From: Epilithonimonas mollis
Lineage (GTDB): Bacteria > Bacteroidota > Bacteroidia > Flavobacteriales > Weeksellaceae
NCBI RefSeq assembly: GCF_900142325.1
Contig: NZ_FRAM01000003.1
Coordinates: 62,001-126,000 of the forward strand
Length of the DNA: 64,000 bases
Direction of reading: 5' to 3'
Below are positions 1-8,700 of this stretch, piece after piece. Numbering within the stretch: the first letter of the stretch is position 1; every line of letters starts with the position of its first letter. The notes below the pieces were generated by a model. That model worked only from the letters and a program-made list of their open reading frames with translations, did no database searches and was not told the origin of the DNA. The position numbers were made by a program, and so were the translations under genes.

Positions 1-701
1 TAAAACGGTTGCCAAGAAACATTCTGTGCAAGATAACTAATATCCATTTTTACGTTTGTAGCAGAATTACTCAAGATTTTAATAACCAAAACGCCATCAG
101 AGATATTTTCTTCTTTATTTGCATTTTCGTTCAAGCTGTTTCTGAGACGACTTTGTTTTAATGAGAATTTGCTTATTGATTTTTGAAGTTCAGCCCGGCT
201 GAGACTGATTTCGGTTCTCTTGGTTTTATAATAATCTGTCAATTGTATCAATTGTGCGACAGAAGATGAATTGCTTCCCACCAAAAGTGTTTGATTTTTG
301 TCTAAAAGTTCCAGCGTTTTAGTTTGCGATTCGAAATCTACATTGGCTTTTGCAATCAGATTATCGAGAATCGTGAGACTGTCGGAAATCGATTTTACTT
401 TTGGATTTGTTTTATCTAAAAGATTATTGGTTTTATAATCATCAGAGAACTGAACCGAGAGGATGGCAACATTTGGATTGTTGGAATTAATTTGAATTGA
501 TTTTTCCTCGATTTCTTCAGAAATATTGGTAATAACTACTTCTGAAGGCCCTGCAGGAATATTGAAAGTAGCTGAACTTTGTAATTCTGCAGATGTACGA
601 TAGATACTGACACCTGAAACTTTTGACTTTACAAAAATTGGTTTTTGAGCAAAACTAAAAAAACCAATTAAGAACAGTATAAAAAATAAATTTCTTTTCA
701 T
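1..701 (-). CDS. MuiA-like DUF4140/DUF4139 protein, 3' part cut by window edge
   Basis: The minus-strand frame stays open from an ATG at 701 to the window edge, giving 233 codons of the N-terminal part. It begins with a Sec signal peptide (MKRNLFFILFLIGFFSFAQ), so the product is exported. A DUF4140-like beta domain follows (SGVSIYRTSAELQ, then IPAGPSEVVITNISEEI), then a long helical, probably coiled-coil stretch, then the beginning of a DUF4139-like domain ending in a VSWQPFY motif. This layout is that of the 'mucoidy inhibitor MuiA' family, whose biochemical role is unknown. Gene order with hemW just downstream of its start is on opposite sides of a 48-base gap, both minus strand, so it could be read through from hemW. 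The family call is by motif recall. Confidence 0.72.
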   Translation of the reverse strand, partial: MKRNLFFILFLIGFFSFAQKPIFVKSKVSGVSIYRTSAELQSSATFNIPAGPSEVVITNISEEIEEKSIQINSNNPNVAILSVQFSDDYKTNNLLDKTNPKVKSISDSLTILDNLIAKANVDFESQTKTLELLDKNQTLLVGSNSSSVAQLIQLTDYYKTKRTEISLSRAELQKSISKFSLKQSRLRNSLNENANKEENISDGVLVIKILSNSATNVKMDISYLAQNVSWQPF

Positions 702-749
702 ATTTTGATATTATACTCAAATATACTTTTTTTAGAGATTGAAAAGTCA

Positions 750-1874
750 TCAGACTAAAAATAAATCGCTGGCAATTCCGTCTGCCAAAAACCAATTTTT
801 TTCTGGGATTTTTAGATGGTTATTTTCAATAGTCAGGATTCCGTTTTCTTGTTTTGTCTTGATTTCCTGATTAAGATAATCGATTATTTGTGAAGAAAAT
901 GTTTGATTGATTTTATCTAAATCTACGCCCCAAATTGTTCTGAGTCCAATCATAATCATTTCATTAAACCTGTCTTTTTCGGAAAGAATTTCGGTTTCTT
1001 TTGGAAGAATGTTCCCGTTTAATTTTTTGATGTAAATCGGATTATTAGCAATATTCCAACTCCTTTCCAAATGACCGTCGTAAGAATGCGCAGACGGGCC
1101 AATTCCCAAATACGGTTCTGATTTCCAATAAGCAGAATTATGTTTTGAATGAAAACCCGGTTTTCCAAAATTTGAAATCTCATAATGGTCGAATCCATTA
1201 TCTTTCAGAAAATCTTTCATATAATAAAATTCCTGATTTTGCTCTGATTCTTCGGGCGAATTCACTTTTCCCTTTTCAATCCATTTTTCTAAAGCGGTTT
1301 TTGGCTCAACGGTCAAAGCATAGGAAGAAACGTGAGGAACTTGAAGTTCTATTGTTTTGTAGAGATTGTCTTTCCAGATTTGGAAGTTGGAAGTCGGTGA
1401 ACCATAAATCAGATCGATGCTGATATTTTCCAAACCAAAATCCTGCGCTCTTTTGATAGAGCTTTCTGCTTCGGACGCATTGTGCGCTCGGTTCATCAGT
1501 TTCAAATCGTTGTCAAAAAAACTCTGAGTTCCAATAGATAAACGATTGAATTCGGTTTGTGATAATTCTTTGAGAAAATTTTTGTTCAAATCATCCGGAT
1601 TGGATTCCAAAGTGATTTCGATATTTTCATCAAAACTGAAATATTTCTGAATTTCATCAATTAAAGATTTGATTTCATCAACAGTCAAAACAGAAGGTGT
1701 TCCTCCACCAAAATAAAGTGATTTCAGCTTTTTATTATCAAGTTCATTTTTCCTTAGGCCAATCTCTTTTTTGATAGCAAGAAGCATCTCGTCTTTCAAA
1801 TTAAAAGAAGTTGAAAAATGAAAGTTGCAATAGCTGCACTTCTGCTTGCAAAAAGGAATATGTAGGTAGATCAT
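750..1874 (-). CDS. hemW: HemW-like radical SAM heme chaperone
   Basis: A 374-residue radical SAM protein. The cluster motif is C9-x3-C13-x2-C16 in the first 20 residues (HIPFCKQKCSYC), followed by the SAM-binding glycine motif GGGTP at about 56-60. The extra residues after the third cysteine (YCNFH) and overall length match HemW, formerly annotated as oxygen-independent coproporphyrinogen III oxidase-like, which is thought to deliver heme to client proteins rather than to decarboxylate coproporphyrinogen. True HemN carries an additional cysteine one residue after the CxxC; here that position is Asn, which favours HemW. The ATG at 1874 is preceded by a TAACTTTG promoter element at 1901-1908. 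It lies downstream of a PorP/SprF gene on the same strand with a 52-base gap. Confidence 0.85.
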   Translation of the reverse strand: MIYLHIPFCKQKCSYCNFHFSTSFNLKDEMLLAIKKEIGLRKNELDNKKLKSLYFGGGTPSVLTVDEIKSLIDEIQKYFSFDENIEITLESNPDDLNKNFLKELSQTEFNRLSIGTQSFFDNDLKLMNRAHNASEAESSIKRAQDFGLENISIDLIYGSPTSNFQIWKDNLYKTIELQVPHVSSYALTVEPKTALEKWIEKGKVNSPEESEQNQEFYYMKDFLKDNGFDHYEISNFGKPGFHSKHNSAYWKSEPYLGIGPSAHSYDGHLERSWNIANNPIYIKKLNGNILPKETEILSEKDRFNEMIMIGLRTIWGVDLDKINQTFSSQIIDYLNQEIKTKQENGILTIENNHLKIPEKNWFLADGIASDLFLV

Positions 1875-1900
1875 TAAAAAAGCCCCGAAAATTCAGAGCT

Positions 1901-1908
1901 CAAAGTTA
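1901..1908 (-). promoter_or_regulatory. Promoter -7 element upstream of hemW
   Basis: TAACTTTG on the minus strand, an exact match to the Bacteroidetes -7 consensus TANNTTTG, 26 bases before the hemW start codon. No convincing -33 TTTG was seen. Confidence 0.5.
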
Positions 1909-1926
1909 TTTAAATTAATATTAATG

Positions 1927-2895
1927 TTATCTGTATCGGAAACCTCTTGGATTGATAAAGTTATCGATATTAAAACCAACTGACAGCATAAAACTGTTTC
2001 CAAAATTCTCGGTTAATTCAGACACTCCAAAATTATAAACAGCACCAAAAGTAAAATTAGAAATCCTTCCTTTAATCACCGGCGACATTCCAAGATTCTG
2101 ACTTCCAATAGCACTTTTCGCGCTACGGAAACTGATACCCGCTGACAGATTATTCTTTTCGCCAAAAACTGTTGCCATCAGATTATAATCGAAAATTCTG
2201 GAAGAATTGGTATTAAGATTCATCATCAGAGATGGTGTTACAAACATCCCGTCTATAAAATGCCAGTCATAACCTGCATTAACATAGAACTTAGTTGGCG
2301 ACGGTTCTATACCATTATCAATTGGCAGTGTATTGCTGATCGGGATGTCCACTACAGAAACACCTGCAAAAAAGTGCTTGTATTTCACAGCCGTCCCAAG
2401 ATTGACATAAGCTAGAAAAATATCGTTGGTATTTTCACCTAGTACCTGATCGCCCTGTTGCTCTGCATTCAATTGGGTATAATCGATATTCATATTATAA
2501 AGATTGGTTCCAATCCCGAAAGAAAACTGATCCTGTCGGTCTTCTTCATCAGTTATAGGGATAAAATACGAAGCTCCGAGCGTCAATCCGTTAGAAGATA
2601 TCGGTCCGTTCTGATCTCGAAAAAATGAGATCCCAGCTCCGACTCTGTCGAATATATTGGCGTGTAAACCGACAGATTGAACATTAGGGGATTCATTAAG
2701 CTGCGAAAACTGTTTCTGATAATTAAGATTCAGGACAACATCATCTGTCTTCCCCAACAATGCAGGGTTAAACAAAAAATCTCCATCCAACAGATATTGC
2801 TGATAGAATGGTAACGTCTCCTGGGCCTTTGTTTCAATTAAAAAAACTGTTGTGCACAGTAAATATATTTTATAGAATAGGTATTTTTTCTTCAC
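1927..2895 (-). CDS. PorP/SprF family type IX secretion system membrane protein
   Basis: A 322-residue outer-membrane protein with an N-terminal signal peptide (cleavage probably after ETKAQ). The opening of the mature part, QQYLLDGDFLFNPALLG, is the hallmark of the PorP/SprF family (usual form 'P.Y.QYM.N....NPA.AG'), and the rest is alternating beta strands ending in an aromatic-rich C terminus expected of a beta barrel. Family members anchor type IX secretion or surface gliding adhesins. The gene starts with GTG (2893-2895 on the plus strand reads cac); no in-frame ATG lies nearby upstream. It sits 19 bases after the RluA-type gene on the same strand. Which PorP/SprF paralogue this is cannot be told; no adhesin gene is adjacent. 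Confidence 0.82.
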   Translation of the reverse strand: MKKKYLFYKIYLLCTTVFLIETKAQETLPFYQQYLLDGDFLFNPALLGKTDDVVLNLNYQKQFSQLNESPNVQSVGLHANIFDRVGAGISFFRDQNGPISSNGLTLGASYFIPITDEEDRQDQFSFGIGTNLYNMNIDYTQLNAEQQGDQVLGENTNDIFLAYVNLGTAVKYKHFFAGVSVVDIPISNTLPIDNGIEPSPTKFYVNAGYDWHFIDGMFVTPSLMMNLNTNSSRIFDYNLMATVFGEKNNLSAGISFRSAKSAIGSQNLGMSPVIKGRISNFTFGAVYNFGVSELTENFGNSFMLSVGFNIDNFINPRGFRYR

Positions 2896-2899
2896 AATA

Positions 2900-2907
2900 C
2901 AAATATA
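2900..2907 (-). promoter_or_regulatory. Possible promoter -7 element immediately before the PorP/SprF gene
   Basis: TATATTTG on the minus strand matches TANNTTTG, but it ends only four bases before the GTG start codon. If used, the transcript would be leaderless or nearly so. It may equally be a chance match inside an operon. Confidence 0.3.
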
Positions 2908-2914
2908 TAAAACT

Positions 2915-3982
2915 CTAGTTATTATCTAAATATTTTCTCCAACGTTCTGAAGCTTCTTGCATATCTTTTGGCATCGGACTCTCAAAATACATCTCTTTTT
3001 TTGTAACAGGATGAATAAATCCCAGCGTATGGGCATGTAAAGCATGTCTTGGTAAAATTTCAAACACATTCTGTACAAATTGTTTGTATTTGGGAAGGTT
3101 GATACCTCTAAGTATCACATGACCTTCATATCTTTCATCATTAAACAAAGTATGCCCGATATGCTTCATGTGGGCACGGATCTGATGGGTTCTCCCTGTT
3201 TCCAGTTTACACTCAACCCATGTCATATATCGGAATCTTTCCAACACTTTGTAATGTGTAACGGCATGTTTTCCATGGCTGCCATCCACATAGGTGTACA
3301 TCTGCATTCTGTTTTTCGGATGTCTTCCAATGTGTCCTACGATTGTTCCTTCATCATCCTGTACATTACCCCAGACAAAAGCCCAGTAAAGCCTTTTTGT
3401 TTTCCTGTCAAAAAACTGTTTGGCCAGATGACTGAGCGCATATTCATTTTTTGCAATGACCAATAATCCGGATGTGTCTTTATCAATTCGGTGAACCAAT
3501 CCTACCCTGTCCAGATCAGAATTATAATTGGGATCCTTTGCAAAGTGGAATGCCAATGCGTTCACCAGCGTTCCGTCCCAGTTCCCGAATCCCGGATGAA
3601 CCACCATTCCGGCATCTTTATCAACTACTACAAGATCCTCATCTTCATAAACGATATTAACAGGAATATCTTGTGGTATAATAACATTTTCTCTTGGCGG
3701 ATGCGCAAGAAGCACACTGATTTCATCACCAGGTTTTACCTTATAATTTTGCTTTACCGGATTTCCGTTTACAACAACATTACCAGCTCTGCAGGTTTGT
3801 GATATTTTATTTCTGGATGAATTCTGACGGTGGATCAGTAAAAATTTATCGATTCTCAGCGGTTCCTGATTTTTATCGACCTTAATTTTAAGATGCTCAT
3901 ATAACCCGCTGTTTTCATCGTCAGCAGAAATTTCATTACCTGTCAATTCGTCTTCTAAAAATTCTTCGTTTTCGTCAAGCAT
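2915..3982 (-). CDS. RluA-family 23S rRNA pseudouridine synthase (RluD-like)
   Basis: 355 residues. An acidic N-terminal tail of about 30 residues is followed by an S4 RNA-binding domain (about 43-90, RIDKFLLIHRQNSSRNKI) and the RluA catalytic domain. The catalytic motif HRIDKDTSGL is at 164-173, with Asp167 as the expected nucleophile; the downstream ETGRTHQIRAH motif is also present. Enzymes of this family isomerise uridines in 23S rRNA, RluD being the version with an S4 domain. It lies between the PASTA gene (upstream, separated by a terminator-like hairpin) and the PorP/SprF gene. The exact rRNA target is inferred only from domain layout. Confidence 0.88.
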   Translation of the reverse strand: MLDENEEFLEDELTGNEISADDENSGLYEHLKIKVDKNQEPLRIDKFLLIHRQNSSRNKISQTCRAGNVVVNGNPVKQNYKVKPGDEISVLLAHPPRENVIIPQDIPVNIVYEDEDLVVVDKDAGMVVHPGFGNWDGTLVNALAFHFAKDPNYNSDLDRVGLVHRIDKDTSGLLVIAKNEYALSHLAKQFFDRKTKRLYWAFVWGNVQDDEGTIVGHIGRHPKNRMQMYTYVDGSHGKHAVTHYKVLERFRYMTWVECKLETGRTHQIRAHMKHIGHTLFNDERYEGHVILRGINLPKYKQFVQNVFEILPRHALHAHTLGFIHPVTKKEMYFESPMPKDMQEASERWRKYLDNN

Positions 3983-3993
3983 AACTTAATTTT

Positions 3994-4023
3994 AAAAAGG
4001 CTTCAACTAATTGTTGAAGCCTT
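3994..4023 (-). terminator. Rho-independent terminator after the PASTA gene
   Basis: A perfect 11-bp stem (AAGGCTTCAAC / GTTGAAGCCTT) with a five-base loop, followed on the minus strand by a run of T. It starts six bases after the PASTA stop codon and ends eleven bases before the RluA start codon, so it should partly insulate the two genes. Confidence 0.8.
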
Positions 4024-4028
4024 CTGTT

Positions 4029-5075
4029 TTATTCTATCACTACTTTTTTTGGCTTAGGCTTTTCCACGGGTTTTGTTGTTTGAGGGGATGTTGTGTTTGG
4101 TTTTCCCGCCGGCTGGGAAGTAGCTGTTTGAGATGCAGACGCTGCTGTAGTGGCTGCCTTAGGTTTGGGAACCGTTGTTGTTTGTGTAGTCGTTGCAGGC
4201 TGATTGGCAGAAGTCACAGGCTTTTGCTCCACTGTCGGCATTTCCCTGTATTCTATTGGTGCCAGTGTTGTATCAATTTTCGGACGGTACATTTCATCCA
4301 GTTGTCTGATCTTATTTTGTAATTCTGCAGGTGTCTTTTTACTTGCCCATAAATCTATCTGCATACCCTGATCACGCAAAGCCCCGAATTCCGGATCTTG
4401 ATAATAAACTATATCGGAATCATCTTTCCCGCCATCTTCATGCTCTATAATTCCCACTTCAAACAAAGCCTGTGCAATTATTTTCTTCGCTTCCTGAACT
4501 GTCCTTCCTACAACATTCGGAATGGTAACGTTTCTGAGAGGTCCGGATCCGATGACCAAATCCACAGCAGAAAACCTTGGAATTTGTGTTCCAGGCTTCA
4601 CACTAGTGCCGTTATATATAATTCTAAGAACCGCATCCCGTTGGATACTTGGTTCATATAACGTATCGCCGACTTTAAGTCCTACAAGATTCAGCTGGTT
4701 AAAAGCCAGACCTTTGTATCTGTCGATAATATCAGGGATTGCTACTTTTGCCCACGTTCTCGGATTAACCTTCAGGGTTATAACTCTTCCGTTTTTTACG
4801 TTGGATCCAGGATTAGGGTTAACCGCCAACACCTGGAACGGGCGAAATTTAGGATCATATTTGAAACTATCCACTTCGTATTCCAGACCGGAATCGTCCA
4901 GGATCTTGATAGCTTCGTGAACAGTCATATTCATCACATTCGGCACAGGAACTTCCTCGCCATGATTGGTATGGAACTCCAGCCAGCGGAATGTGAGCCA
5001 GACCAAACCGGCAAAAAGAGCCATTGCTAAAACTATATTAAGTAATACTTTCCAGTGGAAAAGCGATTTGAACAT
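4029..5075 (-). CDS. Membrane-anchored PASTA-domain protein without kinase domain
   Basis: 348 residues. A single transmembrane helix (about 10-31) follows a short basic N terminus. Three PASTA repeats then follow, at roughly 40-107, 110-180 and 183-250; each shows the typical VP(N/D)V/I opening and the alternating 'G.V..Q.P..G' pattern in degenerate form. The C-terminal ~70 residues are low complexity, rich in Thr, Pro, Ala and Lys, ending KPKPKKVVIE. PASTA domains bind peptidoglycan fragments and beta-lactams in Ser/Thr kinases and PBPs. Here there is no kinase or transpeptidase, so a cell-wall binding or scaffolding role is only an inference. A TATATTTG element is at 5103-5110, and the gene diverges from hpt. 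Confidence 0.85.
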   Translation of the reverse strand: MFKSLFHWKVLLNIVLAMALFAGLVWLTFRWLEFHTNHGEEVPVPNVMNMTVHEAIKILDDSGLEYEVDSFKYDPKFRPFQVLAVNPNPGSNVKNGRVITLKVNPRTWAKVAIPDIIDRYKGLAFNQLNLVGLKVGDTLYEPSIQRDAVLRIIYNGTSVKPGTQIPRFSAVDLVIGSGPLRNVTIPNVVGRTVQEAKKIIAQALFEVGIIEHEDGGKDDSDIVYYQDPEFGALRDQGMQIDLWASKKTPAELQNKIRQLDEMYRPKIDTTLAPIEYREMPTVEQKPVTSANQPATTTQTTTVPKPKAATTAASASQTATSQPAGKPNTTSPQTTKPVEKPKPKKVVIE

Positions 5076-5102
5076 AATTATTCTTTTTCAGAAACAGTAA
5101 CG

Positions 5103-5110
5103 CAAATATA
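5103..5110 (-). promoter_or_regulatory. Promoter -7 element of the PASTA gene
   Basis: TATATTTG on the minus strand, matching TANNTTTG, 27 bases before the start codon at 5075. Confidence 0.5.
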
Positions 5111-5178
5111 GATAATTAAATTGTATTACCGATTTTCTATCATCTTAAAAAGATATCGGTCAATTGGCATAAAAACCT

Positions 5179-5186
5179 TATTTTTG
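5179..5186 (+). promoter_or_regulatory. Promoter -7 element of hpt
   Basis: TATTTTTG matches TANNTTTG, 15 bases upstream of the chosen hpt start at 5202. Its position makes the longer reading frame that opens at 5121 unlikely, because that start would lie upstream of the promoter. Confidence 0.55.
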
Positions 5187-5201
5187 TGCTTTGAAATACT
5201 T

Positions 5202-5756
5202 ATGGAGTCTATACAAATTCACGACAAAAACTTTGTTCCCTATCTGAAACATGATGAAATTCAGGAAATTATAAAAAAATTAGCCTTTAGAGTTTATGAA
5301 GATTACAAAGATGAAACACCAATTTTTGTTGGGGTTCTGAATGGTGTAATCATGTTTTTTGCTGACTTTCTAAAATATTATCCTGGCAAATGCGAAATTG
5401 CATTTTTACAGGTGAGTTCATATTCCGGAACACAATCGACCGGAATTGTCTATAAGAAGATGGATCTGACAAAAGATGTTGTGGACCGCCATATCATTCT
5501 TATGGAAGACATTGTGGATACAGGGAATACTTTGGAAAATCTTTTTGAGTATTTCAAAAATACACAACGTCCAAAATCACTGAAAGTAGCTTCTCTTCTA
5601 TTGAAGCCGGATGTTTTCCAGAAAGATTTCACGATAGATTATGTTGCCAAGGAAATCCCGAATAAATTCGTTCTGGGATACGGACTGGATTATGATGAAC
5701 TGGGGAGAAACCTTCCTGATCTCTATCAATTGGAAGAAGGCAGAATCAATCATTAA
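5202..5756 (+). CDS. hpt: Hypoxanthine phosphoribosyltransferase
   Basis: 184 residues from the ATG at 5202. The frame is open upstream to 5121, but the extra 27 residues are not family-like and the promoter element lies inside them. The PRPP-binding motif EDIVDTGNTL is at about 102-111, with the hydrophobic strand before it. The enzyme salvages hypoxanthine/guanine to IMP/GMP using PRPP in the cytoplasm. It is followed by adk and obg on the same strand (gaps of 44 and 78 bases), a gene order common in Bacteroidetes that links purine salvage, nucleotide balance and a ribosome-assembly GTPase. Confidence 0.9.
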   Translation: MESIQIHDKNFVPYLKHDEIQEIIKKLAFRVYEDYKDETPIFVGVLNGVIMFFADFLKYYPGKCEIAFLQVSSYSGTQSTGIVYKKMDLTKDVVDRHIILMEDIVDTGNTLENLFEYFKNTQRPKSLKVASLLLKPDVFQKDFTIDYVAKEIPNKFVLGYGLDYDELGRNLPDLYQLEEGRINH

Positions 5757-5800
5757 TTTAAGAAGAAAGAAATAATTCTCTAATATATTAAAAAAGCATT

Positions 5801-6382
5801 ATGATCAACATCGTTCTCTTTGGTCCACCAGGAAGTGGAAAAGGAACTCAGGCTCAGCATCTTATCGAAAAATTCAATCTGAAACAAATCTCAACGGGAG
5901 ATCTTTTCCGATACAACATGAAAAATGATACGGAACTGGGAAAACTGGCAAAATCATATATAGACAAAGGCGAGCTCGTTCCGGATCAGGTTACAATAGA
6001 TATGCTGATTGATGAACTGAAAAAACCAACGGAAACCAACGGATTTATTTTCGACGGATTTCCTAGAACTGCTACTCAGACTGATGCTCTGGAAAATATC
6101 GTCAAAGAAGAACTGAATACAGATATCAGCATTTGTCTTTCTCTGGTTGTTGAGGACGAAGTTCTGGTACAAAGACTTCTTAAAAGAGGTGAAACCAGTG
6201 GAAGAACGGATGATTCTAATGAAGAAATCATCAGAAACCGAATCAAAGAATACTATACAAAAACTGCTGAAGTTGCAGAGCTTTACAAACAGCAAGGCAA
6301 ATATGTTGAAGTTAACGGAATCGGTGAGATCTCGGAAATCTCAAATAAGCTGTTTGCTGAAGTAGAGAAAATTCAGAAATAA
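5801..6382 (+). CDS. adk: Adenylate kinase
   Basis: 193 residues. The P-loop GPPGSGKGT is at 8-16, the AMP-binding STGDLFR at about 31-37, and the DGFPRT motif at 85-90. The LID region (RGETSGRTDD) is short and has no zinc-binding cysteines, so this is the compact form usual in this phylum. It interconverts ATP + AMP and 2 ADP. It is the second gene of the hpt-adk-obg cluster. Confidence 0.95.
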   Translation: MINIVLFGPPGSGKGTQAQHLIEKFNLKQISTGDLFRYNMKNDTELGKLAKSYIDKGELVPDQVTIDMLIDELKKPTETNGFIFDGFPRTATQTDALENIVKEELNTDISICLSLVVEDEVLVQRLLKRGETSGRTDDSNEEIIRNRIKEYYTKTAEVAELYKQQGKYVEVNGIGEISEISNKLFAEVEKIQK

Positions 6383-6460
6383 ATAAGCTGCAAGCCAGAG
6401 AGATACCGGAAATTTTATTTTTCCCCAGATTCTGATGCTTCCAGCATTCAATATTATATT

Positions 6461-7444
6461 ATGTCCAATTTTGTAGATTACGTAAAAATCCATTGTAAAA
6501 GTGGTCACGGTGGTGCAGGTTCTGCTCATCTCCGCAGAGAAAAATACATCCCAAAAGGTGGTCCCGATGGTGGTGATGGCGGACGTGGCGGACACGTTAT
6601 TATGAAAGGTAATGCCAACGAATGGACACTTCTTCCACTTCGCTACACACGCCATGTGAAAGCAGAACGCGGACAGAATGGTGCAAAAAACCAACTGACC
6701 GGAGCATATGGTGCAGATGTTTACATCAATGTTCCATTGGGAACAATTGCAAAAAATGAAGACGGTGAAATCATCGGTGAAATCATGGAAGATGGTCAGG
6801 AAATCATCCTGATGGAAGGTGGAAAAGGTGGTCTCGGAAACGAACATTTCAAATCTTCCACGAATCAAACACCAAGATATGCACAGCCAGGAATGGATGG
6901 TCAGGAAGGTTATGTCATCTTTGAACTGAAAATTCTTGCCGATGTTGGTCTGGTTGGTTTCCCAAATGCCGGGAAATCAACATTGCTCTCATCTGTTTCT
7001 GCAGCAAAACCTAAAATTGCAGATTATGCATTTACAACCCTGACTCCGAATCTCGGAATCGTGGAATGGAGAAATTATAAATCTTTTGTCATGGCTGACA
7101 TCCCCGGTATCATCGAAGGAGCAGCTGAAGGAAAAGGACTTGGACACAGATTCCTGAGACATATCGAAAGGAATTCTATTCTATTATTTCTTATCCCGGC
7201 GGATTCTGAAGATCATTTTCAGGAATTCAAAATTCTGGAGAATGAACTGAAAGAATATAACCCTGAATTGGTAGACAAGGATTTTATTTTATCAGTTTCA
7301 AAATCTGATCTTTTGGATGACGAGCTGAAAAAGGAAATCGCAGCAGAATTCCCAGAGAACAGACAGCCTTTATTTTTTTCAGGCGTAACTGGTGAAGGCC
7401 TGCAGGAACTAAAGGATGCAATCTGGAAAAAGTTGCACGGATAA
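6461..7444 (+). CDS. obg: Obg/CgtA GTPase
   Basis: 327 residues. The glycine-rich Obg fold occupies about 1-158 ([20 protein letters not shown] and related repeats). The G domain follows with G1 GFPNAGKS at 166-173, G2 in the FTTLTPNLG region and G3 DIPG at 213-216; the SKSD near 280 serves as G4. The protein ends soon after the G domain, without the long C-terminal OCT domain of some Gram-positive Obg proteins. Obg GTPases act in late 50S subunit assembly and respond to nucleotide levels, consistent with its place after hpt and adk. Confidence 0.95.
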   Translation: MSNFVDYVKIHCKSGHGGAGSAHLRREKYIPKGGPDGGDGGRGGHVIMKGNANEWTLLPLRYTRHVKAERGQNGAKNQLTGAYGADVYINVPLGTIAKNEDGEIIGEIMEDGQEIILMEGGKGGLGNEHFKSSTNQTPRYAQPGMDGQEGYVIFELKILADVGLVGFPNAGKSTLLSSVSAAKPKIADYAFTTLTPNLGIVEWRNYKSFVMADIPGIIEGAAEGKGLGHRFLRHIERNSILLFLIPADSEDHFQEFKILENELKEYNPELVDKDFILSVSKSDLLDDELKKEIAAEFPENRQPLFFSGVTGEGLQELKDAIWKKLHG

Positions 7445-7463
7445 AATTAAAACTTAAAAAACT

Positions 7464-8084
7464 ATGAAAAAAATTGCTTTGCTGCTATTATTGGCAGCAT
7501 CATCTTTAACACTCGCACAAACACATTTTGGAGTAAAAGCCGGTTATAGTTTATCCAGTATGAAATGGAAAAGCAGCATCGGTGACTTGAAATTTGATTC
7601 CAAATCTTATTTCTATGTTGGAGGGTTTGCAGAACATAAATTCAATGAAAAATTTGCAGTTCAGGGAGAAGTGCTTTATACAGAGCTTGGCGGTCAAATG
7701 GAAGAGGAATTGACACAATTTGTAGGAAATCAGTTAATTACAGTCGGTATGGCAGAATATAAATTTAAATATCCTCAAATACAAGTTCCCGTATCTGCAA
7801 AATATTACTTTGTCAATAATTTTAATGTCCTCGGCGGTTTTAATTTCGCATTCAATATAAATCCGGTTGTTAAATCAAATTTTCTTATGAACGGAAGCGA
7901 TGAAGGCAAACTGGAAAATGCAAAAACACTGAACATTTCGCCTTTCTTAGGAGCAGAATATCTATTTGACAATCATTTTTCTGTAGATGCAAGATATAAC
8001 TTCGGTTTGTTCAACGCCAACAATTCTGGTTTTGATAACAGAACAGGATTCTTGCAAATCGGGTTGGGATATCGTTTCAGGTAG
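7464..8084 (+). CDS. Small outer-membrane beta-barrel (porin-like) protein
   Basis: 206 residues with a clear Sec signal peptide (MKKIALLLLLAASSLTLAQ, cleavage after LAQ). The mature part opens THFGVKAGYSLSSMKW, the usual beginning of Bacteroidetes 'porin family' / PF13568-type eight-stranded barrels, and ends with an aromatic residue pattern (GLGYRFR) expected at a barrel C terminus. It lies 19 bases after obg and might be read from the same transcript. No substrate can be inferred. Confidence 0.75.
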   Translation: MKKIALLLLLAASSLTLAQTHFGVKAGYSLSSMKWKSSIGDLKFDSKSYFYVGGFAEHKFNEKFAVQGEVLYTELGGQMEEELTQFVGNQLITVGMAEYKFKYPQIQVPVSAKYYFVNNFNVLGGFNFAFNINPVVKSNFLMNGSDEGKLENAKTLNISPFLGAEYLFDNHFSVDARYNFGLFNANNSGFDNRTGFLQIGLGYRFR

Positions 8085-8125
8085 ATTCGGAACAATTATT
8101 GAAAGCCTAATTTTAAAATATTAAA

Positions 8126-8611
8126 ATGAAATATATAATAAGTCTTCTGGCTTTCGTAACTGTGTTATCCTGCACCACTTCACAAACTTCAAAATACTCC
8201 AAGATAGAATACGAAGTTGGACCTTGTTTCGGATTTTGTCCTGTTTATAAACTAACTGTTAATTCTGACCGCAATGCGGTATTGGAAGCTGAACATTTTA
8301 ACTTTTCCGAAGGCGAAGGAAAGGGTGATCTCGACAAACCAAGAGAAGGAACTTTTACATCAACAATTTCTAAAGAGGATTATGAAAAACTGATTATTCT
8401 TACCGACGCTGCAGATATTAAAGCATTGAAATACAGTTATATAGACAAAAGAATCATGGATGCTTCCAAATCGGAATTAAGCATTTATTTTTCTGATTCA
8501 ACAAAAAAAACCATTCAGATTTCGGCTGGAGAAAAGCCTCAGAAACTTGTAGATCTTCTGGCTTTTATTGATAGTCTGAAGAAAAAACAACAATGGAAAA
8601 AAGTTAATTAA
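8126..8611 (+). CDS. DUF6438-type lipoprotein
   Basis: 161 residues. The start MKYIISLLAFVTVLSC gives a lipobox with the acylated Cys at position 16. The mature protein has the motif VGPCFGFCPVYKL early on, which I recognise from DUF6438 (two conserved cysteines in GPCxGxCP), and no catalytic motif that I can name. Genes of this family are common in Flavobacteriia and of unknown function; the two close cysteines could form a disulfide in the periplasm. It follows the barrel protein by 41 bases and precedes the RNA helicase promoter. Confidence 0.7.
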   Translation: MKYIISLLAFVTVLSCTTSQTSKYSKIEYEVGPCFGFCPVYKLTVNSDRNAVLEAEHFNFSEGEGKGDLDKPREGTFTSTISKEDYEKLIILTDAADIKALKYSYIDKRIMDASKSELSIYFSDSTKKTIQISAGEKPQKLVDLLAFIDSLKKKQQWKKVN

Positions 8612-8631
8612 AAACTTTATTTTAAATAAGT

Positions 8632-8639
8632 TATCTTTG
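8632..8639 (+). promoter_or_regulatory. Promoter -7 element upstream of the RhlE-type helicase
   Basis: TATCTTTG matches TANNTTTG. The expected start of transcription (about 8645) falls right at the foot of the hairpin at 8648-8677, so the leader of the helicase mRNA would begin with a terminator-like stem-loop. Confidence 0.5.
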
Positions 8640-8647
8640 CAAAACAT

Positions 8648-8677
8648 AAATTCCTTCTGAATTGAAGGGATTTTTTT
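8648..8677 (+). terminator. Terminator-like hairpin between the DUF6438 gene and the helicase
   Basis: Arms AAATTCCTTC and GAAGGGATTT pair over ten positions with one G-U pair and a six-base loop, followed by a run of seven T that overlaps the end of the stem. It may terminate the DUF6438 transcript, or act as an attenuator in the helicase leader, because it lies after the predicted helicase promoter and before the TTG start at 8701. Confidence 0.6.
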
Positions 8678-8700
8678 ATTTACATTAAAAATATTTTCAT

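Noticed and set aside
5121-5201. 27-residue N-terminal extension of hpt
   Set aside because: Contains the promoter element and reads unlike other Hpt proteins.
6341-6868. 175-codon minus-strand frame over the adk-obg junction
   Set aside because: Antisense of two certain genes; no motif and no promoter.
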